A stretch of DNA of 64,000 bases from QHXQ01 sp036389395. GTDB taxonomy: Bacteria > Acidobacteriota > Blastocatellia > Pyrinomonadales > Pyrinomonadaceae. Where the stretch lies: assembly GCA_036389395.1 (NCBI GenBank), contig DASVPY010000039.1, positions 1 to 64,000 on the forward strand, read 5' to 3'. The position numbers and the translations under genes were made by a program. Positions 53,697 through 63,646 of the stretch are shown here, piece by piece (positions within the stretch are counted from its first letter, which is position 1; each line of letters opens with the position of its first letter). The notes beneath the pieces were generated by a model. The model saw nothing but the letters and a program-made list of their open reading frames with translations, was not told the origin of the DNA and searched no databases.

Positions 53697-55670
53697 ATGT
53701 TTTACCGTCCACTCATGCTGTGCGGGCTGTTCCTCGCGCTCGCGTGCGGCGCGGCGCGGGCCGCGGGCGACGACGTGCCCGGCTGGTTGCAGCAGGCGGC
53801 CGCGGCCGGCGCGCCCGCCTACGATAAGACGGTCAAGGCGGTCGTGCTCCACCACGAGCAGCACGTCGCGGTCGGCGCGGACGGCCGCGTCGTGACCACG
53901 ACCACCTACGCCGTCCGCGTGCTGACGCGCGAGGGGCGCGAGTACGCGCGCGCCGCCGAGACCTATCTGACCGACGGCGGCAAGGTGCGCGAGTTGAAGG
54001 CCTGGCTCATCCGCCCGGCGGGGCAGGTGCGGCGCTACGGCAAGGACGAGACGGCCGACGTGGCCGCCAGCCCGGACGACATCTACAACGAGCTGCGCGT
54101 GCGCCTCATCCTCGCGCAGGACGACGCCGAGCCGGGGGCCGTCTTCGGCTACCAGTCGATCACCGAGGATCGCTCGTGGAACAGCCAGACCGGCTGGCTG
54201 TTCCAGGACGAGCTGCCGACGCGCGTCTCGCGCTTCACGCTCCAGTTGCCGGCGGGCTGGCGCGCGCGCGGCATCACCTTCAACCACGCGCCCGTCGAGC
54301 CGGCGGTGAGCGGCGCGAGCTACGCGTGGGAGTTGCGCGATCTGCCGGCGGTCGCCGCCGAGCCGTCCAGCCCCGCCTGGACGAACATCGTGCCGCGCCT
54401 GGCCGTCAGTTATTTCCCGCCCGAGGGCGTGTCGGTCGCGGGCGTCCGCCCGTTCGCCGACTGGACGGACGTGTCGCGCTGGGTGACGGAGCTGGCCGAT
54501 CCGCAGGCGGACTCGAACGACGCGCTCGCCACCAAGGCCATGCAACTGACCCAGGGGGCGAAGACCGAGCTGGAGAAGATTCAGGCCGTCGCGCGCTTCG
54601 TGCAGGGCATTCAGTACATCTCGATTGACCTCAGCGTCGGGCACGGCGGCGGCATCCGGCCGCACGCCGCCACCGAAGTCTTCGCCAAGGCCTACGGCGA
54701 CTGCAAGGACAAGGCGAACCTGATGCGCGCGCTGCTCAGGGTGGTCGGCATCCAGTCGTACCTGGTGGCGATCTATTCGGGCGACCCGAACTACGTGCGC
54801 GAGGAATGGGCCTCGCCGGGCCAGTTCAACCACTGCATCATCGCCGTCAGGGTCGGCGCGGAGACGCAAGCGCCGACCATCGTCCGGCACCCGAAGCTCG
54901 GCCGGCTCCTCGTCTTCGACGCGACCGACCCGGACACGCCCGTCGGCGACCTGCCCCATCACGAGCAGGGCAGCCTGGCCCTGATCGTCGCGGGCGCGGA
55001 CGGCGCGCTGCTGCGGATGCCGACCACGCCGCCCGAGGCGAACCAGCTTGAGCGGCAGGCGGAAGTCACCCTGGCGGCGGACGGCGCGATCAGCGCGACG
55101 CTGCGCGAGCGGGCGCGCGGGCAGGCGGCGGCCGGCTACCGCGGCGAGTTCAAACACCTCTCGCGGCCCGAGTACCAGCAGACCATCCAGGCCTGGGTCG
55201 CGTCGGGCGTGAACGGGGCGCGGGTGACGAAGGTCGAACCGGCGGACGAGCACGACGAGGGGCGCTTCGCGCTCGACATCGAGTTCTCGGCCGAGCGCTA
55301 CGGGCAACTGATGCAGGATCGCCTGCTGGTCTTCAAGCCGGCGCTCGTCTCGCGCCGCGAGGCGCTGGTGCTGACCGCGGCGGCGCGGCAGCACCCGGTC
55401 GTCCTCAGCCCGCTGGCCTACACCGAGACGGTCACGGTCAAACTGCCGGCCGGCTTCGAGGTGGACGAACTGCCCGACGCCGTCAAGCTCGACGCGCCCT
55501 TCGGCTCCTACGCCGCCACCTACGTCGTCAAAGACGGGCAGCTCCAGTTCACCCGCACGCTCGTCCAGCGCGCCGCCACCGTCCCGCCCGATCAGTACCA
55601 ATCCGTGCGCGGCTTCTTCGAGCGCATCCGCGCCGCCGAGCAAGCGCCCGTCGTCCTCGCGCGCAAGTAA
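53697..55670 (+). CDS. Exported DUF3857/transglutaminase protein with intact catalytic triad
   Basis: 657 residues. The ATG follows AAAGGGGGAAGT. Signal peptide (LMLCGLFLALACGAARA). The DUF3857 domain (EQHVAVGADGRVVTTTTYAV, LKAWLIRPAGQVRRYGKDET) is followed by a transglutaminase domain with AYGDCKDKANLMRALLR (Cys), QFNHCIIAVRV (His) and VFDATDPDTP (Asp). A C-terminal beta domain ends the protein. The triad suggests a peptidase or transamidase acting outside the cytoplasm. It shares architecture and a 14-nt start-region match with the gene before it, so a tandem duplication is likely. Confidence 0.87.
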   Translation: MFYRPLMLCGLFLALACGAARAAGDDVPGWLQQAAAAGAPAYDKTVKAVVLHHEQHVAVGADGRVVTTTTYAVRVLTREGREYARAAETYLTDGGKVRELKAWLIRPAGQVRRYGKDETADVAASPDDIYNELRVRLILAQDDAEPGAVFGYQSITEDRSWNSQTGWLFQDELPTRVSRFTLQLPAGWRARGITFNHAPVEPAVSGASYAWELRDLPAVAAEPSSPAWTNIVPRLAVSYFPPEGVSVAGVRPFADWTDVSRWVTELADPQADSNDALATKAMQLTQGAKTELEKIQAVARFVQGIQYISIDLSVGHGGGIRPHAATEVFAKAYGDCKDKANLMRALLRVVGIQSYLVAIYSGDPNYVREEWASPGQFNHCIIAVRVGAETQAPTIVRHPKLGRLLVFDATDPDTPVGDLPHHEQGSLALIVAGADGALLRMPTTPPEANQLERQAEVTLAADGAISATLRERARGQAAAGYRGEFKHLSRPEYQQTIQAWVASGVNGARVTKVEPADEHDEGRFALDIEFSAERYGQLMQDRLLVFKPALVSRREALVLTAAARQHPVVLSPLAYTETVTVKLPAGFEVDELPDAVKLDAPFGSYAATYVVKDGQLQFTRTLVQRAATVPPDQYQSVRGFFERIRAAEQAPVVLARK

Positions 55671-55683
55671 CGCGACCGGACAT

Positions 55684-55753
55684 TAACCACGAAGACACGA
55701 AGACACGAAGACAGGCACGAGCTTTTCTTCGTGTCTTCGTGTCTTCGTGGTTA
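55684..55753. repeat. Perfect 27-bp hairpin of cacgaaga units
   Basis: Left arm 55684-55710 and right arm 55727-55753 are exact inverse copies built from the 8-nt unit cacgaaga, with a 16-nt loop. The right arm contains the stop codon of the convergent gene, so it may serve as a bidirectional transcript end. Confidence 0.85.
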
Positions 55754-56821
55754 TTTGGCGGGCGGCTTGTCGTCGGGGGGCAGGTACTTGATGAGCCATT
55801 GGTTGAAGCTGAACGCCGGATCGATGGCAAACGGCAGCGCCGCGATGACCGGCGCGATGCGCTGGCGCACGGCGGCGAGCGCGGCCGCTTCGGTCGTCGC
55901 GCCGTCGTAATTGAGGTCGCGGCCGCGCTGTGTGATGGTGCAGTAGGGCAGCGTGACGCGGTCGCCCGGTTGCAGGACGATGAGGTTTGTCTGGAAGCCG
56001 CCGCCGTAGTGCGAGCTGAAGCGCGGCGGGTCGCCGTCGAGTTGTTCCACGTCTTCGTGGTAGGCGAGCACGGTGAGCGGCGTGCCCGGCGCGACGATGA
56101 GGACGGGCGTGCCGCCCGCCTTCGGCGCGGGCTGCTCCGTCTCGCCGGGCGCGCGCGACGCGAGCGCGAGGTTCAAACGGCCCGGACGCACCGCCTCGAA
56201 GGTCGCGGAGAAGGTGAGCGTGTAGCCGAGCGCGCGGTGCGGCGAGTTGTAGACCGAGCGCCCGACGTAACGCAGGTACGGGGCGGCGGGGTTCGCCACC
56301 GGACTCAGCTCAAGCCGCTCGTCCGGCTCCGTGTAGGGCGGCGTCTCCCACAGGCCGGCGTCATAAGTGCCGCGGGTGAGCGTGAACGTGTGCGCGCTGT
56401 GGCCGTCCAGCGCGACGGGCAGGATGAGCGTATCGCCGAGACAGATGTAAGCGCCGGGCGCGTCGGGCTTGCGCCGGCAGCCGCGCGGGCCGACCGTGAA
56501 GCCGAGCGTGCGGACGCCGTGCGTGTACATCGGATCGCTGTGCTTGTAACGGTAGCGGAGCGCGTACGTGCCGGCGCGCTTCGGGCGGACGTGCGCAAGC
56601 CAGTAGCGCCCGCCCGTGTGCTCCGAATCGTTCTGCGCGAACTCGTCGCGCACCAACTCTAACTCGGCGGCGCAGGCGTCGTCGAACGCGCGCCGCAAGG
56701 CGGCCGCGTCGGGCGGCGCGGGCCGCGCAGCCTTTTGCCCCGCGGCCGGCGGCGCGAACGCGCACGTCGCCACGAGCGCGCCCAACGTGAACGCGGCGGC
56801 CAGTCGTCTGACAATCACCAA
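55751..56821 (-). CDS. Secreted protein of unknown function
   Basis: 356 residues with a signal peptide (LAAAFTLGALVATCAFAPPA). The body is beta-rich: GGRYWLAHVRPKRAGTYALR, GFTVGPRGCRRKPDAPGAYI, DTLILPVALDGHSAHTFTLT, YTLTFSATFEAVRPGRLNLA. Two Cys in the region RGCRRKPDAPGAYICLG could form a disulphide. No family is recognised. It is transcribed away from the aminotransferase gene region on the same strand. Confidence 0.6.
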   Translation of the reverse strand: MVIVRRLAAAFTLGALVATCAFAPPAAGQKAARPAPPDAAALRRAFDDACAAELELVRDEFAQNDSEHTGGRYWLAHVRPKRAGTYALRYRYKHSDPMYTHGVRTLGFTVGPRGCRRKPDAPGAYICLGDTLILPVALDGHSAHTFTLTRGTYDAGLWETPPYTEPDERLELSPVANPAAPYLRYVGRSVYNSPHRALGYTLTFSATFEAVRPGRLNLALASRAPGETEQPAPKAGGTPVLIVAPGTPLTVLAYHEDVEQLDGDPPRFSSHYGGGFQTNLIVLQPGDRVTLPYCTITQRGRDLNYDGATTEAAALAAVRQRIAPVIAALPFAIDPAFSFNQWLIKYLPPDDKPPAK

Positions 56822-56856
56822 CGCTCGTCCTCCTTGAGACTTTCAGTCTCCGACGT

Positions 56857-57750
56857 TCAGTACGTCGGCTCCTGACGAACGTCGTCGGCGTCCGGGTCTT
56901 GCAGCGCGCGCTGGCGGTAGGCTTCGCGCAGGCGCAGCGCGACGCTGCCGGCGGGCACGCTGTAGCGGTGGAAGTCGTAGGTCGTGACCAGCCCGACGCC
57001 GAGGCTCGCGGAGGTGAGGAAGATTTCGTCGGCGTCGCCCAGGTGCGCCAGATCGAAGACGCCTTCGACGACCGGGTAAGCCAACTCGGCCGCGAGTTCG
57101 AGCACGCACGCGCGGGCCGTGCCGGCGAGCGCGCCCGTCGAGAGCGCGGGCGTGTAGACCGTGCCGTGCGCGACCCAGAAGAGGTTCGCCGTCGTGGCCG
57201 AGACGACCTCGCCGCGCTCGTTCAGCCGCACGGCCTCGTCGAAGTCGCGTGCGTGCGCCTCCTCGCGCGCGAGCACCGCGTCGAGGTAGCTGACGCACTT
57301 GAGACCCGTGAGCGGCGCGTGCGTGTTGACGCGGTAGGGCGAGAGCGTGAGCGCGTAGCCGGCGTCGGGTTCGGCGGGCGCGTCGGTCGTCGTGATCAGC
57401 AGATCGGTTTCCAACTCGTCGTCGGCGCGCGCGGCCGCGCGCCACGCGCCGCGCCCCGTCCGCGCCAAGAGCGCGACGCGCGCCAGCCCGCGCTCCACGT
57501 CGTTGGCCTCGACCAGCCGCAACAGCTCCGCGCCGACCGCCGCCTCGTCGAGCGCCGCGAGCCGCACGCCCGCGCGCTCGGCGTGCGCCGCGAGCCGCGC
57601 CCAGTGCTGCGGCCAGAGGAACGCGCGCCCGCCGCGCAACGCCACGACCGTGAACACGCCGCGCCCGTAGAGCGCCGCGCCCGTCACGGCGGGCAGCCGC
57701 GCCGCGCCCGCGGCGAGCAGCTCGAAGTTGTGACTGAGGCGCGCGTGCAT
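56857..57750 (-). CDS. Class IV PLP aminotransferase (branched-chain aminotransferase / ADC lyase type)
   Basis: 297 residues, a normal size. The fold is shown by GAALYGRGVFTVVALRGGRA at the start, PLTGLKCVSYL with the PLP Lys, EAVRLNERGEVVSATTANLF and EIFLTSASLGVGLVTTYDFH. Members include IlvE, D-amino acid aminotransferase and PabC (aminodeoxychorismate lyase). The short N-terminal GRGVFTVV style fits PabC-like members too, so the exact reaction is open. It is followed by a heptamer hairpin, then purL, on the same strand. Confidence 0.85.
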   Translation of the reverse strand: MHARLSHNFELLAAGAARLPAVTGAALYGRGVFTVVALRGGRAFLWPQHWARLAAHAERAGVRLAALDEAAVGAELLRLVEANDVERGLARVALLARTGRGAWRAAARADDELETDLLITTTDAPAEPDAGYALTLSPYRVNTHAPLTGLKCVSYLDAVLAREEAHARDFDEAVRLNERGEVVSATTANLFWVAHGTVYTPALSTGALAGTARACVLELAAELAYPVVEGVFDLAHLGDADEIFLTSASLGVGLVTTYDFHRYSVPAGSVALRLREAYRQRALQDPDADDVRQEPTY

Positions 57751-57761
57751 CTTGCTTGATC

Positions 57762-57857
57762 ACTTTGCGGCCCTTTGCTTCTCTTCGCGTCCTTTGCGGT
57801 TAAGTCCGGGATTTAACCGCAAAGGACACAGAGAGGGCCGCGAAGGGCGCAAAGGGA
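57762..57857. repeat. Hairpin of cctttgcgg-type units
   Basis: Perfect 15-bp core (57789-57803 with 57813-57827) around a 9-nt loop, plus imperfect outer pairing (57763-57777 with 57841-57855). It fills the gap between the purL stop and the aminotransferase start. Confidence 0.75.
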
Positions 57858-57858
57858 G

Positions 57859-60240
<2,382 letters not shown>

Positions 60241-60246
60241 AAGGCA

Positions 60247-60351
60247 GTGACGAGTGACGAGTGACGAGTAAAGCAGTGACGAGTGACAAGTGACGAGTGA
60301 CAAGCAAGGACTTGTCTTTAACTCGTCACTCGTCACTTGTCACTCGTCACT
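60247..60351. repeat. Heptamer-built hairpin, gtgacga family
   Basis: Units gtgacga, gtgacga, gtgacga, then a gap, then gtgacga, gtgacaa, gtgacga, gtgacaa; the right arm (60321-60350) is the complement. About 26 bp pair near-perfectly. It starts 6 nt upstream of the purL ATG and encodes the last residues of the thioredoxin gene. Confidence 0.85.
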
Positions 60352-61043
60352 TTATCTATGGCGGCGCGCAGCGCGGCCGGTTTGACGCGCCCCTTGTGTT
60401 GGTAGACGACGCGCCCCTGCCGGTCGAACAGGAAGGTCGCGGGCAGCTCGCCGCCCCAGGTCGGATCGACCGCGTTGATGACCGGCTCGGAGTCGGTCAC
60501 GTTCAGGACGTAAGCGGGCATGGTCGCGCCCAACTCGCGCAGGAAGCGCGGCACGCCCCTGTTCGCCTCCGCCGGGTCGTCCACCGAGATGGCGGCGAAC
60601 TCAAGCCCGCGCGCGTCGTAGTCGCGGTTGATCTTGATGAGATCGGGGAACTCTTCGCGGCACGGCTCGCACCAGGTCGCCCAGAAGTTGACGAGCAGCG
60701 GCCGGTCGTTCGGCGGCGCGCCGCGCGCGAGCAGACGCTTAACGCCCTCCGCGTCGAGCAGCGGCACGGGCGCGACCGCGGTCGCGCCCGGCGCGGTCGC
60801 GTCCGTTCCTGTGCGCGCCTTGCGACCGCGCGGCACGCGCCGCACGCCGCGCGCTTTGCGCTTCGGCTGGTAGACGCCGTCGGGCGCGGCGGCACGCGCG
60901 CTCGCCGACGTGCGAACGCGTGCGTCGCCCGACGCCCAGACCGCGCCGAGCGCGAGCGCGAACGCGAGCGCGCGCCGCGGCCACACGGCGGCCGGTTTGC
61001 GCCGCCGTCCGGTCGCAGCTAGTCTGCGCGGCTTGCGGCTCAC
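60333..61043 (-). CDS. TlpA-like thioredoxin protein with repeat-encoded tail
   Basis: 236 residues. An N-terminal basic region plus hydrophobic helix (RRALAFALALGAVWASG) suggests an exported or anchored protein. The thioredoxin fold shows LLVNFWATWCEPCREEFPDL, WCEPC being the redox-active pair, then ELPATFLFDRQGRVVYQHKG. It resembles TlpA/ResA proteins that reduce disulphides in cytochrome c maturation or other exported proteins. The last residues (VTSDK) are encoded in the adjacent repeat. The ATG overlaps the stop of the upstream gene (ATGA). Confidence 0.87.
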   Translation of the reverse strand: MSRKPRRLAATGRRRKPAAVWPRRALAFALALGAVWASGDARVRTSASARAAAPDGVYQPKRKARGVRRVPRGRKARTGTDATAPGATAVAPVPLLDAEGVKRLLARGAPPNDRPLLVNFWATWCEPCREEFPDLIKINRDYDARGLEFAAISVDDPAEANRGVPRFLRELGATMPAYVLNVTDSEPVINAVDPTWGGELPATFLFDRQGRVVYQHKGRVKPAALRAAIDKVTSDK

Positions 61044-61657
61044 GAGGCGCGCTTGATGGAGCAGCCGAAGGCTTTGGCTTCGGTCTTGGCGACGGGCTTG
61101 CCGGCGAGCAGTGCGTCGAGCGCGTCGCGCAGTTCGCTCGCCGTCACGTTGGTCGCGTTCTGCGCGTTGTCAATGCGCCCGTGGTAGACGAGCCGGCCCG
61201 CGGCGTCGAGCACGTAGGCTTCGGGCGTGCGCTCCGCGCCGAGGCGGTCGGCGACACGGTTGCCGTTGTCCTTCAGGATGGTGAAGGTCAGGCCCTTCGC
61301 GGCGGCGTGCTCTTTGACCTCCGTCGCCGGCTCGCTCACGTTCGCGTTGATGCCGACGACGTTGAAGCCGCGCGCCTTGTAGTCCTGATAGAGCTTCTCC
61401 ATGCGCTCGTTGTAGGCGTTCGAGACGGGGCAGCGGGTGGCGATGAAGATCAGCACCGTGCCCGCCTTGCCCTTGAGCGAGGCGAGCGTGTGCGCGCGCC
61501 CGTCCGCGTCGGGCAGCGTGAAATCTTCGACGGTCGCGCCGATGGCGACCGGCGCGGTCGTGTCGGCCGCGCCCGCGCGCGCGGGCACGAACAGCGCGCC
61601 GGACGCGAACGCCAGCGCGAGCACGAGCGTCAGGCCGGATGCGTGCAGTCGGTTCAT
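61040..61657 (-). CDS. Exported redoxin-like protein with single active Cys
   Basis: 205 residues with a signal peptide (LTLVLALAFASGALFVPARA). The fold shows ATVEDFTLPDADGRAHTLAS, FIATRCPVSNAYNERMEKLY, with CPVS in place of CxxC, then GAERTPEAYVLDAAGRLVYH. It matches peroxiredoxin-like AhpC/TSA or redoxin members in which one Cys is kept. The only other Cys is near the C-terminus (FGCSIKRAS). The stop overlaps the next ATG, so it is co-translated with the TlpA-like protein, perhaps as its redox partner. Confidence 0.85.
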   Translation of the reverse strand: MNRLHASGLTLVLALAFASGALFVPARAGAADTTAPVAIGATVEDFTLPDADGRAHTLASLKGKAGTVLIFIATRCPVSNAYNERMEKLYQDYKARGFNVVGINANVSEPATEVKEHAAAKGLTFTILKDNGNRVADRLGAERTPEAYVLDAAGRLVYHGRIDNAQNATNVTASELRDALDALLAGKPVAKTEAKAFGCSIKRAS

Positions 61658-62049
61658 CTCTGGTCACACTCCTTCGTTTCAACAGACTTGCCAACGGGAA
61701 GGCGCAAGATTAACAGTACGGGAAAAGCCGTGACAAGTGGAAAGGCAGAAGACAAGAGTCAGAAGCCGGAAGCCGGAAGAATAAGAGCGGCCGCCGGAGC
61801 GGAAGAGGTTGACCATACCGTGAGCGTCTACTGCCTCTCAAGTGGTTGAGCCACCACCTAAAATGTTCGCGTGCGCTGCAACTTACGGTAATATGGCCGC
61901 CATCCAGGGGCGTGCCCTATGTCACTTTCGACCGTTAGCTGAAAACGACGCAGAGTGCCGAGGCAATATTTTGGTGTTTTTGTGGTTTGACGCTAATGGA
62001 GTGTTGATATTCACAAACTACAAAATCGTGCTGCCGTGCGGAGAATCTT
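61658..62049. other. Intergenic region with lower GC
   Basis: 392 bases. The left third holds a GGAGTCAGAAGCC-type arm (61741-61783). The rest is AT-richer than the surroundings, without a convincing gene; it should hold the promoter of the radical SAM gene. GGAG at 62040-62043 is the ribosome site for the gene at 62050. Confidence 0.5.
61741..61783. repeat. Single arm, GGAGTCAGAAGCC family (D)
   Basis: aaaggcagaagacaagagtc followed by agccgga repeated twice. There is no complementary arm nearby; the closest inverse copy is at 63650-63688, beyond the radical SAM gene. Confidence 0.65.
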
Positions 62050-63600
62050 ATGACGAGCAAACTCAAAGTCATCATCCTCAAACCGAGCAAGTACGGGCCT
62101 GACGGGTTTGTGGAGAGATTCCGCTGGGGCTTCATGCCGAACAGTACCGTGCCCTACATACGCAGCATGACGCCCCCTGAGCTTGACGGGATACCCCTGG
62201 AAGTTCACACCATCGACGAGTACGTGCACACGAACCTGAGCTATCTCTCACTGCTGAGCAAGGCGGCCGGAGAAGAGACGTTGCTTGCACTCGTCGGTGT
62301 GCAGAGTCATCAATTCCAACGCGCCCTCGACCTTGCGTTATACGCGCGCGCGCGGGGCTGTCTGGTCGTCATCGGCGGCCCACACGCGATGACGTGCGAC
62401 ACCTCTTTACTGCATGGGCGCGGCATCAGCTTCGCACTCGCGGAGGCCGAACTCGCCTGGCGGGGCATCTTAGGCGACGCGCTCAACGGTGAGCTGCGGC
62501 CCGTCTACGGTGCGGAACAGCGTTGGCAACGGGAGTTGGAGTCTCCGGTCGTGATCCCGCCGTCGGGGCAAGACCTGCGCCGCTATTTCATGTCTATGCT
62601 CGGGCTATACCCGGCACGCGGCTGCCCTTTCGTCTGCAATTATTGTTCGGTCATTAAGATCGCCGGCCGCGCCGTGCGCAGCCAGAGCATAGAGACCACC
62701 ATCGCGAGCCTCAAGGCGGCGAAGCGGGCGGGCGTGCAGTTGATCATGTTCACGTCCGACAACTTCAACAAGTACTCCCGCGCCGAAGAGCTGCTCGCAG
62801 CGATGATCGAGGAGCGCATCAACCTGCCTTTTCTCGTTCAGTGCGACACGCAAATAGTGAAGCAGGAGAGGCTGGTCGGTCTCTTATCGCGTGCCGGGTG
62901 CTTCCAGATATTTCTGGGCGTCGAATCATTCAACCGCGAGACGCTATTGGCCGCGCGCAAGTCACAGAACCGGCCCGAACTCTACAAGGACATTTTGCGG
63001 TTATGCCGGCACCACCGCATCTACGCGCATTTCTCCACGATCATCGGCTTCCCGCCGGACACCAGGGCGAGCGTTGACCAGCACATTAAAACGGTCTGTG
63101 AACTCGGCCCCACGTGGGCATCCTTCTATGTCCTCTGCCCGATCCCCGGCACAGAACAGTATGCCGACTTTCTCGCCAAGGGGATGATTACCGAAAAGAA
63201 CCTTGACCGCTTCGACTGCACGACCTTGACCTGGAACCATCCGAACCTCTCGCGCCCTGAGCTTCAATCGCTGATGTTTAAGGCCTACAGTACGTTCGAG
63301 TCGCTCAAACACACCGGGGCGAACCTACGGCAACTGAACTACAAGCGCGGCGGCCTACTGTCCGAGGCCATGACCAGCCTGGGCTACACGGTTTTTAACC
63401 GCTACTCCGCCCTCCGAAAGAACCACCCCATGTCGGGCGGCGTCATGCGCAAAAGGCTGGATCACGTTAACGATTATCTGCGCCCGCGTCGTGCGTTTGC
63501 TGGCGTCGATCTTCTCCCCTTACCGCAAAACCTGGCGCTGCCGCAGGCCGATCAAGCCCTCAACCGCATTGGCGATCACACGCTACAGCGTGCGTTGTAG
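62050..63600 (+). CDS. B12-binding domain radical SAM enzyme
   Basis: 516 residues; GGAG lies 6 nt before the ATG. The N-terminal part (~1-150) has a B12-binding-like Rossmann layout (LALVGVQSHQFQRALDLALY, VVIGGPHAMTCDTSLL). The radical SAM core follows with ARGCPFVCNYC (the CxxxCxxC cluster motif), then LIMFTSDNFNKYSRAEELL, IFLGVESFNRETLLAAR and FSTIIGFPPDTRAS. The family includes methyltransferases and hopanoid- or lipid-modifying enzymes such as HpnR/HpnP-type proteins; the substrate is unknown. GC content is below the neighbours. The gene is bounded by inverted repeat arms. Confidence 0.82.
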   Translation: MTSKLKVIILKPSKYGPDGFVERFRWGFMPNSTVPYIRSMTPPELDGIPLEVHTIDEYVHTNLSYLSLLSKAAGEETLLALVGVQSHQFQRALDLALYARARGCLVVIGGPHAMTCDTSLLHGRGISFALAEAELAWRGILGDALNGELRPVYGAEQRWQRELESPVVIPPSGQDLRRYFMSMLGLYPARGCPFVCNYCSVIKIAGRAVRSQSIETTIASLKAAKRAGVQLIMFTSDNFNKYSRAEELLAAMIEERINLPFLVQCDTQIVKQERLVGLLSRAGCFQIFLGVESFNRETLLAARKSQNRPELYKDILRLCRHHRIYAHFSTIIGFPPDTRASVDQHIKTVCELGPTWASFYVLCPIPGTEQYADFLAKGMITEKNLDRFDCTTLTWNHPNLSRPELQSLMFKAYSTFESLKHTGANLRQLNYKRGGLLSEAMTSLGYTVFNRYSALRKNHPMSGGVMRKRLDHVNDYLRPRRAFAGVDLLPLPQNLALPQADQALNRIGDHTLQRAL

Positions 63601-63646
63601 GAGCCGACCGTTAACTAAGCCGGAATGTTTCTCATAGGCGCGGCTT

